The notes beneath the pieces are model-generated. The model was not told where the DNA came from and searched no databases. It saw only the letters and a list, made by a program, of their open reading frames with translations. This document shows positions 9,887 to 18,914 of a DNA stretch of 21,610 bases, piece after piece. Within the stretch, counting starts at the first letter, position 1. Each line of letters opens with the position of its first letter. Origin of the DNA: Neelides folsomi (taxonomy: Eukaryota > Arthropoda > Collembola > Neelipleona > Neelidae); contig JAQGBZ010000665.1 in the NCBI GenBank assembly GCA_034687125.1, positions 1 to 21,610 of the forward strand. The letters run 5' to 3'. Made by a program: the position numbers and the translations under genes.

Positions 9887-11509
9887 ATGAAGAGGCTTAA
9901 ATTGATTTCAATTATTTTATTTACTGGTTCAATTTTTGGATGTTTTTGCCCAAAAATGAAACAAACTTTTCCTGCTGATAGTAAAAAAAAATCAATTTTA
10001 CGGAAAAGAAATTTTATCTTACTATTTAAAAACAATAAATATCTTTCCCTCTATACTTTAATCATTTTCCTATACCTACTTGCAATCAAAATTGATTATT
10101 TCAATGAGGATTATAAGGGAAATTCCGACATGTCAATTTTTGCTGCCGTAACTGGTGAACTCGTTTTCATTTACATTCGTGACACTCTTCTGAGAATCAT
10201 TTGTTTAATTTACAGCACCAAATTAATGAATCTCGTCCGGAATTTTGAAAACTACTCGATCAAATTTGGAATTGATCCAAAACGGCGCTACAAATTTTCT
10301 AAATATATTTTATTTTTAAAGCTTTTAAGTTTAACTGTCTTTTGTTATTTAATAATCGATGAGATCTTGACGAATCATAGATATTATTCAGTTTATAATT
10401 TTAATGAAATTGGAACTTATGTCATTCCTCCTTATAAATTTTCCATTGAAGCAGTTGCTTATTTTCACGCATTGTTCGACACTTTTATCAGATTTTACGT
10501 CAATTTCATTTCTATTCTTCTTCTTGAACAATTAATGGAAACGAGTGAGAATTTCTTTGAACAAATCTTATCTGGTCAAATGTCAAATTTTAAACCAAAT
10601 GAGTCAAATGACGAATACGAGAATAAATGGATTCATAAATTCGATTATAATTTCCCAATAAACCCTCTTCAATTAACTAAAGGTGAGGAAAAAGAAGAAT
10701 TTAACATTTGTGGACTCAACATGGAAAAACTTGTTGAAAAGATTGAGAAAATTAATGATTTCTACATCGAGTTCAATTCAATTGTTGGATCATTTATTCT
10801 CATTACAATCCCATTATCACTTATTTCAACGATTATGGAATTATATAAGGCGTTAATTAACTACGCTGATGACATTTACCACTCACCTATGGAAAATTTC
10901 ATATATAGCTGCCTAACAGCTACGCAAATAATCATTTTCATTGAATTTGGTCAGCTCATTAAAGATCATGTAATCTATGAAATTCTTACCATTTAATAAC
11001 TTTAAGAAAGCTTATTTTATAAGTAATATATTCGGCCAAATAACGGTAATTTTTGATAAAATATAAAGATAAAATTATTTGTTGAATTAAACATTAATAA
11101 TAAAATAATAGATCTCAAATTGGAAAAATAAATTAACATTAACAAATAAGTTTGAAAATTCAACGAGTTCAAAAGATGAAATGAATTTTCAAATATTGCA
11201 CTATTACATTTTTGACTGGGAATGGGAATTAACTGCTTTGGAATTTTTCGTAGTTCATCGGCGAATATTCAAAACAGTAAATACAATATAAAATATAATC
11301 ATTAAAAAATTCATGTTACAATTAAATAAAGACATTTAATACATAAATATAAGTGGTCATTACTAATTGTGAATACGTAATACTAAAATATGTAATTTAT
11401 GAAATGTAAGATCTTAATTATTTAGATTTTTGCCACATGCCTGACTTATATCATTGTCTTTTATCAATTCCACATGTCATCATCTCCTGATACACAGAAC
11501 ACTCGTTAG
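9887..11509 (+). CDS. Gustatory receptor (insect-type 7TM chemoreceptor)
   Basis: Exons 9887-10969, 11151-11276 and 11426-11509, both introns phase 0, give 430 residues. This is the usual GR length and the usual arrangement of a long first exon and short last exons with phase-0 introns. Membrane segments lie at about 51-69, 84-108, 139-158, 186-213, 297-318 and 337-356. The second exon carries the last cytoplasmic loop and the conserved entry to TM7 (ELTALEFFVVHRRIFKT), and the third carries TM7 with the family signature TYIIVFYQF (residues 410-418, T-Y-x5-Q-F). GRs form ligand-gated cation channels with an inverted topology (N-terminus inside); the tastant here is unknown. ATG 9887 was chosen because the frame upstream has no ATG. 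Without the splices the frame would stop at 10996 and lose TM7, which would look like a truncation; the spliced model is intact. Confidence 0.88.
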
Positions 11510-12058
11510 ATCAACCATCAATTAATGACTAAAGAGAAACTTAAAATAATTTACACGTTTGTCCAATGACAATTAATGTTTGTAGGGATTGCACCATGCA
11601 GCACCATTATATACAAGTTTAACCGTAATTAATAAATATTAATTATATTTAGTAACTAGTAAGCGTAGTAAAACAAGTTAAGCACCAAAGTGATTTACAC
11701 AATATTTACTCCAGATTAGCGTTCTGATACATGTATAAATACAAAGATCTACTGTTAAATTCATTCATCGATATAAAAATAGCAGAAGATTAGAGAAAAC
11801 ATTTCCTTAAGATGAATTAAAATAATAAATACAGACATAATACAGAATGTTATACATACATTCTAATAAGCAAACACTAACATATTTTACAATTATTTGA
11901 AGTATTTAATTTAACTATAATGGTAAATATAACAAAATTTAAATATATTACACTTAAATCAATTATTATATAAAAAATTTTTGACGTTTGAACTATAATT
12001 TGTACTGTGAATTTTTAAATAACAAATATTAATTATTATCTTTGTTGTCGATTGCTCT
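11510..12058. other. Intergenic, AT-rich
   Basis: Lies between the 3' ends of the GR gene (+) and the CENP-B-type gene (-). Several AATAAA-like hexamers occur on both strands, as expected for two converging 3' ends. No gene or structured repeat was recognised. Confidence 0.5.
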
Positions 12059-12930
12059 TTAATAATACTCGCCAGCCTCAACATCCTCCAACGCATAGAT
12101 TATTTCTTCAGCTTCTGCAGCCTAAACAAGATAAATGTCCTTTAATAACAATATATAAAATAATAAATTAAACACAAATAAATATATTAATAAAATATGG
12201 TAAAGTGAAAGCATTAAATATGTAAATTAAGATAATAAAGTTCTATTACTTTTCTTGCTTTCCGATGGCGCTTCCGTTCTCTGAAGATCAATCCAGTCCG
12301 TTCGACGAAATTTGAGATCCAGTTGTAGGGCAGAGTTGAATAATCCATGTTGATCTCCCTCGACACCTCCACTGCTCTGGCCTTCAACTTCTTCTCGGTC
12401 AATTTCTTCTTTTTCTTATCTGTCTCGTTCTCGTACCAAGTGACCATGGTCTCGAAGAACACGTCAAACTTGTTGATCTTAATCTTCAACGTTGTGGAAG
12501 CATTCGCCATCTCCTCAGCCATTAGCTGCTCAACGTACGCAGGGCGTCGTGATGATGGAAGGGTCATCTAAATACAAAAACATTCTTAATATATAATAAA
12601 AAATATTTAATAATTTATATTATGAGAATCACAAAATATCAAGTATTCAACAAAGACACAAAGAGGCTTTGTAATCTACAAAGACATCAAAACATAATTT
12701 CTCTTGTTTATTATATTTCAATTAATTAGTTTATTATTGAGCCGTTTGTTTGTATTCTTTATATATTACGTCCAATAATTATTTGTTTCTGGATTTTACA
12801 AAGAAAATAAATAAAAAAGAATGAAAATGAAAGAGAAAGCGGAAAAATATTGTGAAATTCATTTTACCTTATTTGTTGATTTTGAGGATTCTGGTTGATG
12901 GCAAATGAAGGTGGTTGAAGAAAAGTTCAT
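12059..12930 (-). CDS. Small protein with stand-alone CENP-B/Tc5-type HTH DNA-binding domain
   Basis: Exons 12930-12868, 12567-12250 and 12121-12059 (both junctions phase 0) give 147 residues. The middle exon holds a domain of the Tc5/pogo transposase and CENP-B type. It has an aromatic-rich helix (FDVFFETMVTWYENE), a basic LTEKKLKARAVEVSRE helix, and then the hallmark YNWISNFVERTGL recognition helix followed by a basic RERKRHRKARK tail. The last exon adds a short acidic tail (AAEAEEIIYALEDVEAGEYY). No DDE catalytic domain or terminal inverted repeats were seen nearby. GC content is clearly higher than the surroundings and splicing is orderly, which argues for a used host gene derived from a transposase N-terminus. 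The alternative is a decaying transposon fragment. If only the middle exon is coding, translation would start at the ATG at 12567. Confidence 0.75.
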
Positions 12931-13661
12931 AGGTTAAATGAACTTAAATAAGGTCAAAGGGTATCTAACCGAAGAGAAAAAGATCCCAAAGGAGAAGAGA
13001 TTCTAATTCTCCGAGAAAGCAATCGAACCCAACCGAACCGAACAGTCCGTTCACCTCGACAGTTCAAGATCGAATGACTCAAGCAGTGACAGGAGAAATA
13101 AAAGTGAAAGATAACTTTTCAACTCTCAAAAGATGGCGTCCGATGGATAAAATGAGAAACCAGAAGACGCATTCAATGGAAACGTTTTTAACGGTTTGTT
13201 AAAGTCAATATAAATGGATAAATAGGTATTGAAAAATATCTAGCACATTTTGTTAGATGGGATGAATAAGTATGGCATTGAGCATTTTATGAAAGTTGGA
13301 AAGTTCACTGGTTAGCGTGTTAAACAATATAACAAGGATATTACTGTCTTTGATTATTTGACATTACATAATATTTATAAAAGTTTTTTTAGTCTTTAAG
13401 ATTATATGAAAAAAAATTATGTAAACTCAACCAATTTATTCCTATATTTTTAAATGGGCACCAATCAATCAATTTTGAAAATGGATCTTTAGAAAGAATT
13501 TTAAGTTCCAATTCCAATTCACAGTTACATATTATATTTAACATTATGCATTTTATTATTAATAAAAGAACAAATTTTTGAATATGAAGATTGAACAAGG
13601 TTTATAGTTTAAATTCAAAATTTAATCTAAAAATTGTGTATTTTTCTTTTGAATTTGAGCC
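12931..13661. other. 5' flank of the CENP-B-type gene and spacer to the propeptide gene
   Basis: About 12940-13145 is markedly more GC-rich than its surroundings, with a degenerate cgaaccca repeat around 13024-13045, and looks like the promoter and 5' UTR of the minus-strand CENP-B-type gene. The rest up to 13661 is AT-rich. The open frame on the minus strand at 13389-13598 has no good start and is not called. Confidence 0.45.
13130..13138. promoter_or_regulatory. YY1/Pho-like AAGATGGCG motif
   Basis: AAGATGGCG matches the YY1/Pleiohomeotic core, often found near transcription starts of broadly expressed animal genes. It sits about 200 bp upstream of the CENP-B-type gene's first ATG in the GC-richer patch. 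A motif this short can occur by chance. Confidence 0.3.
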
Positions 13662-14021
13662 TTATTTTCCCCAACCAGTAAATGCTTTTGGCTTTTCAGT
13701 ATTTCCCCATCCTCTCTTGACTTCAGCTTCACGTTTTCCCCAACCAGTAAATGCTTTTGGCTTTTCAGTTTTTCCCCATCCTCTTTTGACTTCAGCTTCA
13801 CGTTTTCCCCAACCTCCCCAGCCACGTTTTTCTTGAGCTTCACGTTTTCCCCAACCTCCCCATCCTCTCTTTACCGGGACCTCACGTTTTTCGTCCTCAG
13901 TGGAAGCCTCCGAAGACTCGACTTCGTTACTGTCCTCAGCCGATTCCTCCCGTTTGTCGAGAACGGAATAAGCGAAATTGACGAAGAAAAGGCAAATTAC
14001 GACGGTAAGGAGAAGTCTCAT
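13662..14021 (-). CDS. Secretory prepropeptide with repeated Lys-Arg-processed Trp-amide peptides
   Basis: Single exon, 119 residues. Residues 1-19 (MRLLLTVVICLFFVNFAYS) are a clear signal peptide, followed by an acidic Ser/Glu spacer (about 24-45). Then come four copies of a cassette cut by Lys-Arg: short acidic linkers (EVPV, EAQE, EAEV, EAEV) alternate with Trp/Gly peptides. Two cassettes give GWGGW plus Gly-Lys-Arg. One gives GWGKTEKPKAFTGW plus Gly-Lys-Arg, and the last gives GWGNTEKPKAFTGW plus Gly-Lys at the C-terminus. Gly before the dibasic site predicts C-terminal Trp-amides. This is the architecture of neuropeptide precursors, and antimicrobial peptide precursors can look alike. 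It does not fit the allatostatin-B W-x6-W-amide spacing, and I recognise no named family. The linker pattern KR-EA-E recalls yeast alpha-factor, presumably by convergence. Confidence 0.8.
   Translation of the reverse strand: MRLLLTVVICLFFVNFAYSVLDKREESAEDSNEVESSEASTEDEKREVPVKRGWGGWGKREAQEKRGWGGWGKREAEVKRGWGKTEKPKAFTGWGKREAEVKRGWGNTEKPKAFTGWGK
13669..13806 (-). repeat. Two 69-bp tandem repeats inside the propeptide gene
   Basis: Copies at 13669-13737 and 13738-13806 differ at only a few bases; each encodes one 23-residue cassette including its Lys-Arg sites. High identity shows recent duplication or ongoing gene conversion, so copy number may vary between individuals. Confidence 0.9.
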
Positions 14022-14070
14022 TTTTCAAGATAAATGAAAAATTATGAAGAAAAGATGAAATTGTTCAGGC

Positions 14071-14077
14071 TTAAATA
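14071..14077 (-). promoter_or_regulatory. TATA-like box of the propeptide gene
   Basis: Read on the minus strand, gctatttaagcc lies about 50 bp upstream of the propeptide ATG (14021). That spacing leaves room for a start site some 30 bp downstream and a very short 5' UTR. It fits a TATA-driven, tissue-restricted gene; no other core element was identified. Confidence 0.4.
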
Positions 14078-14523
14078 GCAAAAATTGTTTATAAAGTTTT
14101 CCTTTGTGTTTAATTAATTTTATTATTATTATTTCCTTCAAGTTTTAAAATTACAATAATCACAATATTAATAAGTATGTATTACATATTACTATTACTG
14201 TATAGCATGTAAGTAATAAATACTTGTATTAGCGTTATCGCGATAAAAAAGTTATTCTTTTAGGTTTTGTGGCTTTCCTTTGAAATGCAATTTTGTATTT
14301 TTTTAACATCAAAAATGTTATTTAATAATATTTGTAAAGTTCAATAAGATATTAAATTTAAATTAACCATAGATGAAGACAAATCCAATTAGATGGTTTC
14401 TTTTAATTATAATAATCATTAATTGTTAAAATAAGTACACATTTATTTCAATAATAATTAATAATCTATTTTATAATCAATATTTATTCATTTCCTTCCC
14501 TGTGCTTATTTTTACAATTTATA
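14078..14523. other. Intergenic, AT-rich
   Basis: Upstream region of the propeptide gene up to the hAT insertion. No genes or strong structures were seen. Confidence 0.5.
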
Positions 14524-14531
14524 TCGGTAAT

Positions 14532-15129
14532 CAGGGGCGGTCCCAGGATTTGGGAAGGGGGGGGGGTCAAGGGTCCAATATTTAATGAAAATTATTTACA
14601 TATTTATGATAATTTATTTTTTAAATAGTCGTTTTTATAACTTTTTGTTTGATATTTATTTAATAATAATTGAAATCGGGATCATTAGGGCCCGAATTTT
14701 TTTAAATCAAGTTAGTTCATACATTTGGGGCCTACAGGTCTCGAGAAATTTTTAGAAAATTTGTTAGTAATTGGCAATAAGGACTGTCAGTTCCGATCAT
14801 TTTTTATATCTCTTGAAATAACGGGCCTTTAGGTATGGAGAAAAGTTTTTGAATTTAGTTACCTCTTGCTATAAAGGACGTCGTTAGGCCCGAAGAATTT
14901 TTATTTAATTAACTCACAATTACAATAAGGACCTTTAGGTCCGAAGAAAATTTTTAAAAAGTAGTTCTCAATTTAAATAAGGATCATTAGGTCCCGAAAT
15001 TTTATTTAGAATTTATTTATTTTTGATCAATTACTTAAAAGTTGAATTATATCTACATTGTTTTCGATAGTCAAGGGGGGGGAGGGTCAACTGACCCCTT
15101 TGATCCCCCCCACCGTAAAACCGCCACTG
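14532..15129. mobile_element. Non-autonomous hAT-superfamily element (598 bp)
   Basis: The element starts caggggcggt and ends accgccactg, giving imperfect terminal inverted repeats (9 of the first 10 bases match). It is flanked on both sides by the identical 8-bp duplication tcggtaat (14524-14531 and 15130-15137). An 8-bp duplication with CAGNGGCGG-type ends is typical of hAT elements. G-rich tracts and a gtcaagg/gatcaaagg motif extend the similarity just inside both ends. There is no transposase frame, so it would move only with help from an autonomous relative. The perfect duplication suggests a fairly recent insertion. Confidence 0.85.
14678..15030. repeat. Array of about seven degenerate ~50-bp subrepeats inside the hAT element
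   Basis: Units begin near 14678, 14727, 14780, 14822, 14874, 14929 and 14980. Each reads roughly ataaggacctttaggtccg and then gaaaattttt plus 20-25 variable bases. Spacing is 42-55 bp. Copies are diverged from each other, so the array is older than the flanking duplication implies or was amplified before insertion. Confidence 0.7.
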
Positions 15130-15137
15130 TCGGTAAT

Positions 15138-16780
15138 AATATAATTATTGTTCCCTATAAAACACTTATAAAGGGTATTTTTTATAATTCTCAATTTTTA
15201 TTAAAATAATAAATACACCTTCTTGATTAAAACAAGCCAGGAAGGCTATGACGCTTTAGAGAATTCAATGATAATGTAAATTGATTATTCCGAGGCTTTT
15301 GATTAAATAAATGAAAGAAACGGCGATATGGAAATTTGAACTAAGGGAAAATGCTTGTAAGATCGGATCGATAATATGATAAAGAAAAATAATAGGAGAG
15401 AAAAAAGAAAGAAGATTTTGTCAATTGGTCTGCAGTCATATTAAAAATTTGCGAGAAAGTGTTGTATTGCGCCAATCCCATTTTATTCTCATTCTCATAT
15501 AAAAATGTTGAGAGCCATGAATTATTCAAAATCACAATTCTCATCCACATATTCTTTTACAAGCTCTGAAGTTGTGGTGGTTGGTGTTGCCCAAATTGAA
15601 TTCATACCATTCATGGGACTTGCGACTTGAATCGATTTAAAGTGAATAAAATTCCACAATCTGCATAATGGCTCAAAGAGTTATATTCAATGGAGCATAT
15701 GTTTTTTATTTGTTTATTTCACAGTTTGATATTCACATATTATTTTGGCCAAATGATTGGATAATGTAATTCCAATATGAATATCCAAATACATAATACA
15801 GTTACAATTATACTTGATTTGAGAAATGTTTGATTCTTGTAAAAGATGTATGTTAAAGATTTGTTCAATCAATTCTTTCGTAAAATAAGTTAATTTCGCT
15901 TATTGTTAGTGTAAATAGCACAAATTTTTATAGGCCTTCTTCATCAGAAAATCAGTAATTTCTATTCACATCGTTCTTATTTGAAATAACACTTTTGTTA
16001 CTTTAATTTAAATCTCATTTTGATCTCATTTATACATTTAGAATAAATATCAAAATTACTTCTTTGTATGTATAACTAAATAAAAATTGGCATTTAATTT
16101 ACAACAAATTACCTACATTTATTGTACAAATTACATTTAAAGAAAAGTGCAAATTATTAACAATGCACATTTATTTGGTTGTTCAATTATTATCAATTGG
16201 TTTTGTGAAGGGTTTCTTTCATAAATTTGTTTGCCAAGTGAAAGATTGTTCTTTGAGCTTGCAAGATTCATAGAGTTGCCTTGTTTTATGTACAGATACG
16301 GAGTAGAGAACAATAGTTATTTAAAAGTAATAATATTGCTATTGCATTAATTATTATATCTTACATCCATATTATTTACACACTACCAACTATAGAGTAC
16401 ATACCATACCATATTAAATAAAAGTCAGCTTCAATAATATTTTGTGTCCCAAATTCCAATTGAGAAAAAAACACAAAAGAAAATCTTTTCATAACATTTA
16501 TTATAGTTTAGAAATGTGTAGTAATAATTAATAAATAAAAATAGTGTTTGTTTAGAGAACTATGAGAGAACACTGAAATTACTTTTATTATTTGATACAT
16601 TTTATACGCAATAAAAAAATAATTTATTTTGCTTAAAATGCCGACTTACAAAAAAGCTATAAATTTATTAATTAAATGAAGCGAAAATATTCAGCTTTTT
16701 ATGATTAATTAACATTCCTAATAGCAAAGTTATTTTATCATTTGAATGAAAGATGTTCCTCTTTGTGTTGTGTCTTGTGT
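15138..16780. other. Long intergenic stretch, AT-rich
   Basis: No gene firmly supported. One minus-strand stretch (15680-15522) is open and protein-like (see findings). Two short frames with hydrophobic starts near 15667 and 16162 on the plus strand were considered and rejected. The rest is low-complexity AT-rich DNA. Confidence 0.45.
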
Positions 16781-17583
16781 CTATGAGACATATCTTCTTG
16801 GTATTTTTAATTCTGGTTTTTCTTTCTCATCAAGAACCACAACGGGTTCTGGTGGAACGTATGGCGGCGGCTTTGGCAAAGTGCAGAACAAGATTATGAT
16901 CTGTATGGAAATGAAAATGAGGATTTTATCACGGGCTTTTAAATGGCACAGCATGAGGAATTGGAATATAAATTAATATGAAAACAAGTATACGATTAAA
17001 GGGCTTTTAAATATAACATGCCTATAGCACGTATCTTTTACTACCATGATTAATTCACTATGCTTTTTGGTACAATTCAAATAGAGTAAACTACGAAATT
17101 AATTCCCAACAAAGATGTTAAATTCAATGATAAAATTATTGCTAAATCAAATAATACTTTAATTTTTTTCGACAAACATTAAGGTTTTTATCTATTCATT
17201 TACAATTATTCTACCACTATATGTATTGTATTCATGTATTGTATATGTATTGTATTCATTCTCAATACTCATCTCATACCTAATACGTATTATTAAACAA
17301 TTTTTAATTTTAGAAGAATTATAAATTAACATACCTACTTTTTATTTAATTTTATCAATTGTATTAGTATACAATTCGAATTGTATTATAAAATAAAGCA
17401 TAGTTATACAATACATGGTGTAAATATAGTATTTTTAATAAAAATATAATAACTAAATTGTAAATATTATGGTAATAAAGAGATAAATAACTAACTTACG
17501 AGGACGGTGAAGAATATCATGGCGACAATAATGATGATAATGTACAACTTGACCTTTTCTTCAAAAGGCATCATGAGTGCCAT
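16781..17583 (-). CDS. Putative 67-residue single-pass membrane microprotein
   Basis: Exon 17583-17500 (28 codons, donor gtaagt) joins exon 16900-16781 (acceptor ccatacag) in phase 0, giving 67 residues. A short N-terminus (MALMMPFEEKVKL) leads into a membrane segment that the splice completes (YIIIIIVAMIFFTVL joined to IIILFCTL). It then turns into a proline-rich, charged tail (PKPPPYVPPEPVVVLDEKE...PRRYVS). The start has a good context (aaccATGG). Evidence for reality: the splice makes a continuous membrane helix, both sites fit consensus, and the exons are much GC-richer than the intron. I do not recognise a family. An overlapping open frame upstream complicates the true N-terminus. Confidence 0.5.
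17369..17386. repeat. 18-bp perfect palindrome
   Basis: atacaattcgaattgtat is self-complementary and lies in the intron of the membrane-microprotein gene. Short AT-rich palindromes arise easily, so no function is inferred. Confidence 0.8.
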
Positions 17584-18914
17584 GGTTGGTTTCTTGTATA
17601 TTGGCGTATTCTTACAACTCTTGTTGGAGATGAATCTACATCCCGTCGCTTGGGTTGAATTGAAGTGCGCCCTATTGAAGTGCCATTGGGAGGGGAAAAT
17701 GAGGATGCGGAATTTTTGGTGAGCCGAAAGAGATGAAGGCACTCGAGGAAATGCAGCTTTTCAGAAACAAATTTCCACAAGTGAGAACCGCAATAAAATG
17801 AACCCTTTAGCCCAATATGCTTCTAGTCAAGATGCGAATCTCAGGTGGTTGAGTGCAACCGTCTGCTTTCTATATTACAACAATTCTTTCCCTTTCTTTC
17901 TTTCTTTCTTCTCTTTCCGCAAATTTTTTTGCATTCCTGGTTTCACGCTGGTCAACCAGAGCTAGAGCTTTTATTGGTGTTATACAAGAAAATAAGCATA
18001 ACATACATACCTAGGTATATGAATTGTATACCTTGGTACAGCCATATATTGTAGGTGTATATTATATGGTACTGATAGCTTAGTTTATACAGACAGACTG
18101 CTCTATCAAGATTTTTTTATTTCTTATTCTCTCTATTTATCTCACGTACCTTTAGAGCTCAGATGGTCCAAAGACATTTGTATACATTAGTCATGGAACT
18201 TGAATAAATGTGGTTGAATTGAATTGAGAAGGAGCTCTTTGTTTTCTAAAATCCAATATTTAGTGTAATGTCTTATTTGAGAGTGGGAAAGCCGTAAAAT
18301 GGATATGAATTTCTTTCAAACGAAATCGGCCTTATCTCCACGTCACAAGCAATTTGTTTAATGAACTTTTCCACGCGAGTCTTTCCAACTAAGGTTGGTG
18401 TATAAAATAATGGTCATTACTTTCATTATGAACTTTAAACTGATCCTTTCACTTTCTCGGCAAGATCAGCTTGGAAGGCAATCGCGTGTTTAGAAAGTCA
18501 TTCATAATTTAATTTAAAATGGAATTACACATATGCCTTTGTATAACGTATTGAAAATATTAAATGATATAAAGTTCCTTATATTAAGATGCCGAAATTT
18601 CTCTTAACACGTTCTTTTAAATACTCTATTAAGCCTTAATTTTAAATTAGCGGGCTTTTAATATTTGGAGATTGCGTTTGTTGGTTTTTAATGAAAAATG
18701 AACATGCAATGGGAATTGTACGAGTCATATTTTATGCTAACTAAATATTTGTACATTACATAATTTTAGTAAGGTTGTTCGAATTTTTATATTATCATTA
18801 CATAAAAACCAATATGAATAAACGTAAAAATGTAATTACAACTTATTTTAGATTTCTACTTTTTGATAGATTTTGTTTTAATCAAATGAATAAATATATT
18901 TTATAAATAATGAA
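17584..18914. other. Upstream of the microprotein gene and downstream of the IR gene
   Basis: About 17584-17830 is GC-richer and holds a minus-strand open frame out of phase with the microprotein (see findings). It may be 5' UTR or an upstream exon. From 17840 to 18914 no gene is supported. A tataaaa element at about 18398 with a downstream ATG leads only to an 18-codon frame. Confidence 0.45.
17892..17910. repeat. (CTTT)n microsatellite
   Basis: Almost five uninterrupted CTTT units inside a wider pyrimidine tract. Ordinary simple repeat. Confidence 0.9.

Noticed and set aside
9696..9887. 63-codon plus-strand frame ending in TAATG on the GR start
   Set aside because: Composition is that of AT-rich spacer and no hydrophobic or domain pattern is present; at best an upstream ORF.
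13389..13598. 69-codon minus-strand frame with a hydrophobic start and CNCELELEL stretch
   Set aside because: Begins only with a non-ATG codon, lies in AT-rich DNA, and no splice partner or family is recognisable.
13622..13843. Overlapping frames in the propeptide gene, including repeated FPQPVNAFGFS and VGENVKLKS motifs
   Set aside because: These are other-frame readings of the 69-bp tandem repeats; only the minus-strand frame with signal peptide and Lys-Arg sites makes biological sense.
14524..15137. Helitron or CRISPR-like reading of the repeat array
   Set aside because: The 8-bp target duplication and terminal inverted repeats show a hAT element; the subrepeats are degenerate and have no spacer/repeat regularity.
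15667..15768. 33-codon plus-strand frame with a hydrophobic middle
   Set aside because: Too short, partly antisense to the open minus-strand stretch, no promoter or homology pattern.
16162..16272. 36-codon plus-strand frame starting like a signal peptide (MHIYLVVQLLSIGF)
   Set aside because: The opposite strand is equally open over the same bases, so the signal is not distinguishable from chance.
17220..17262. Two copies of atgtattgtattcat as a regulatory repeat
   Set aside because: Simple AT-rich slippage sequence in an intron; nothing else supports a function.
18398..18487. tataaaa followed by an ATG with a hydrophobic start (MNFKLILSLS)
   Set aside because: The frame ends after 18 codons with no usable donor site, so no gene can be built.
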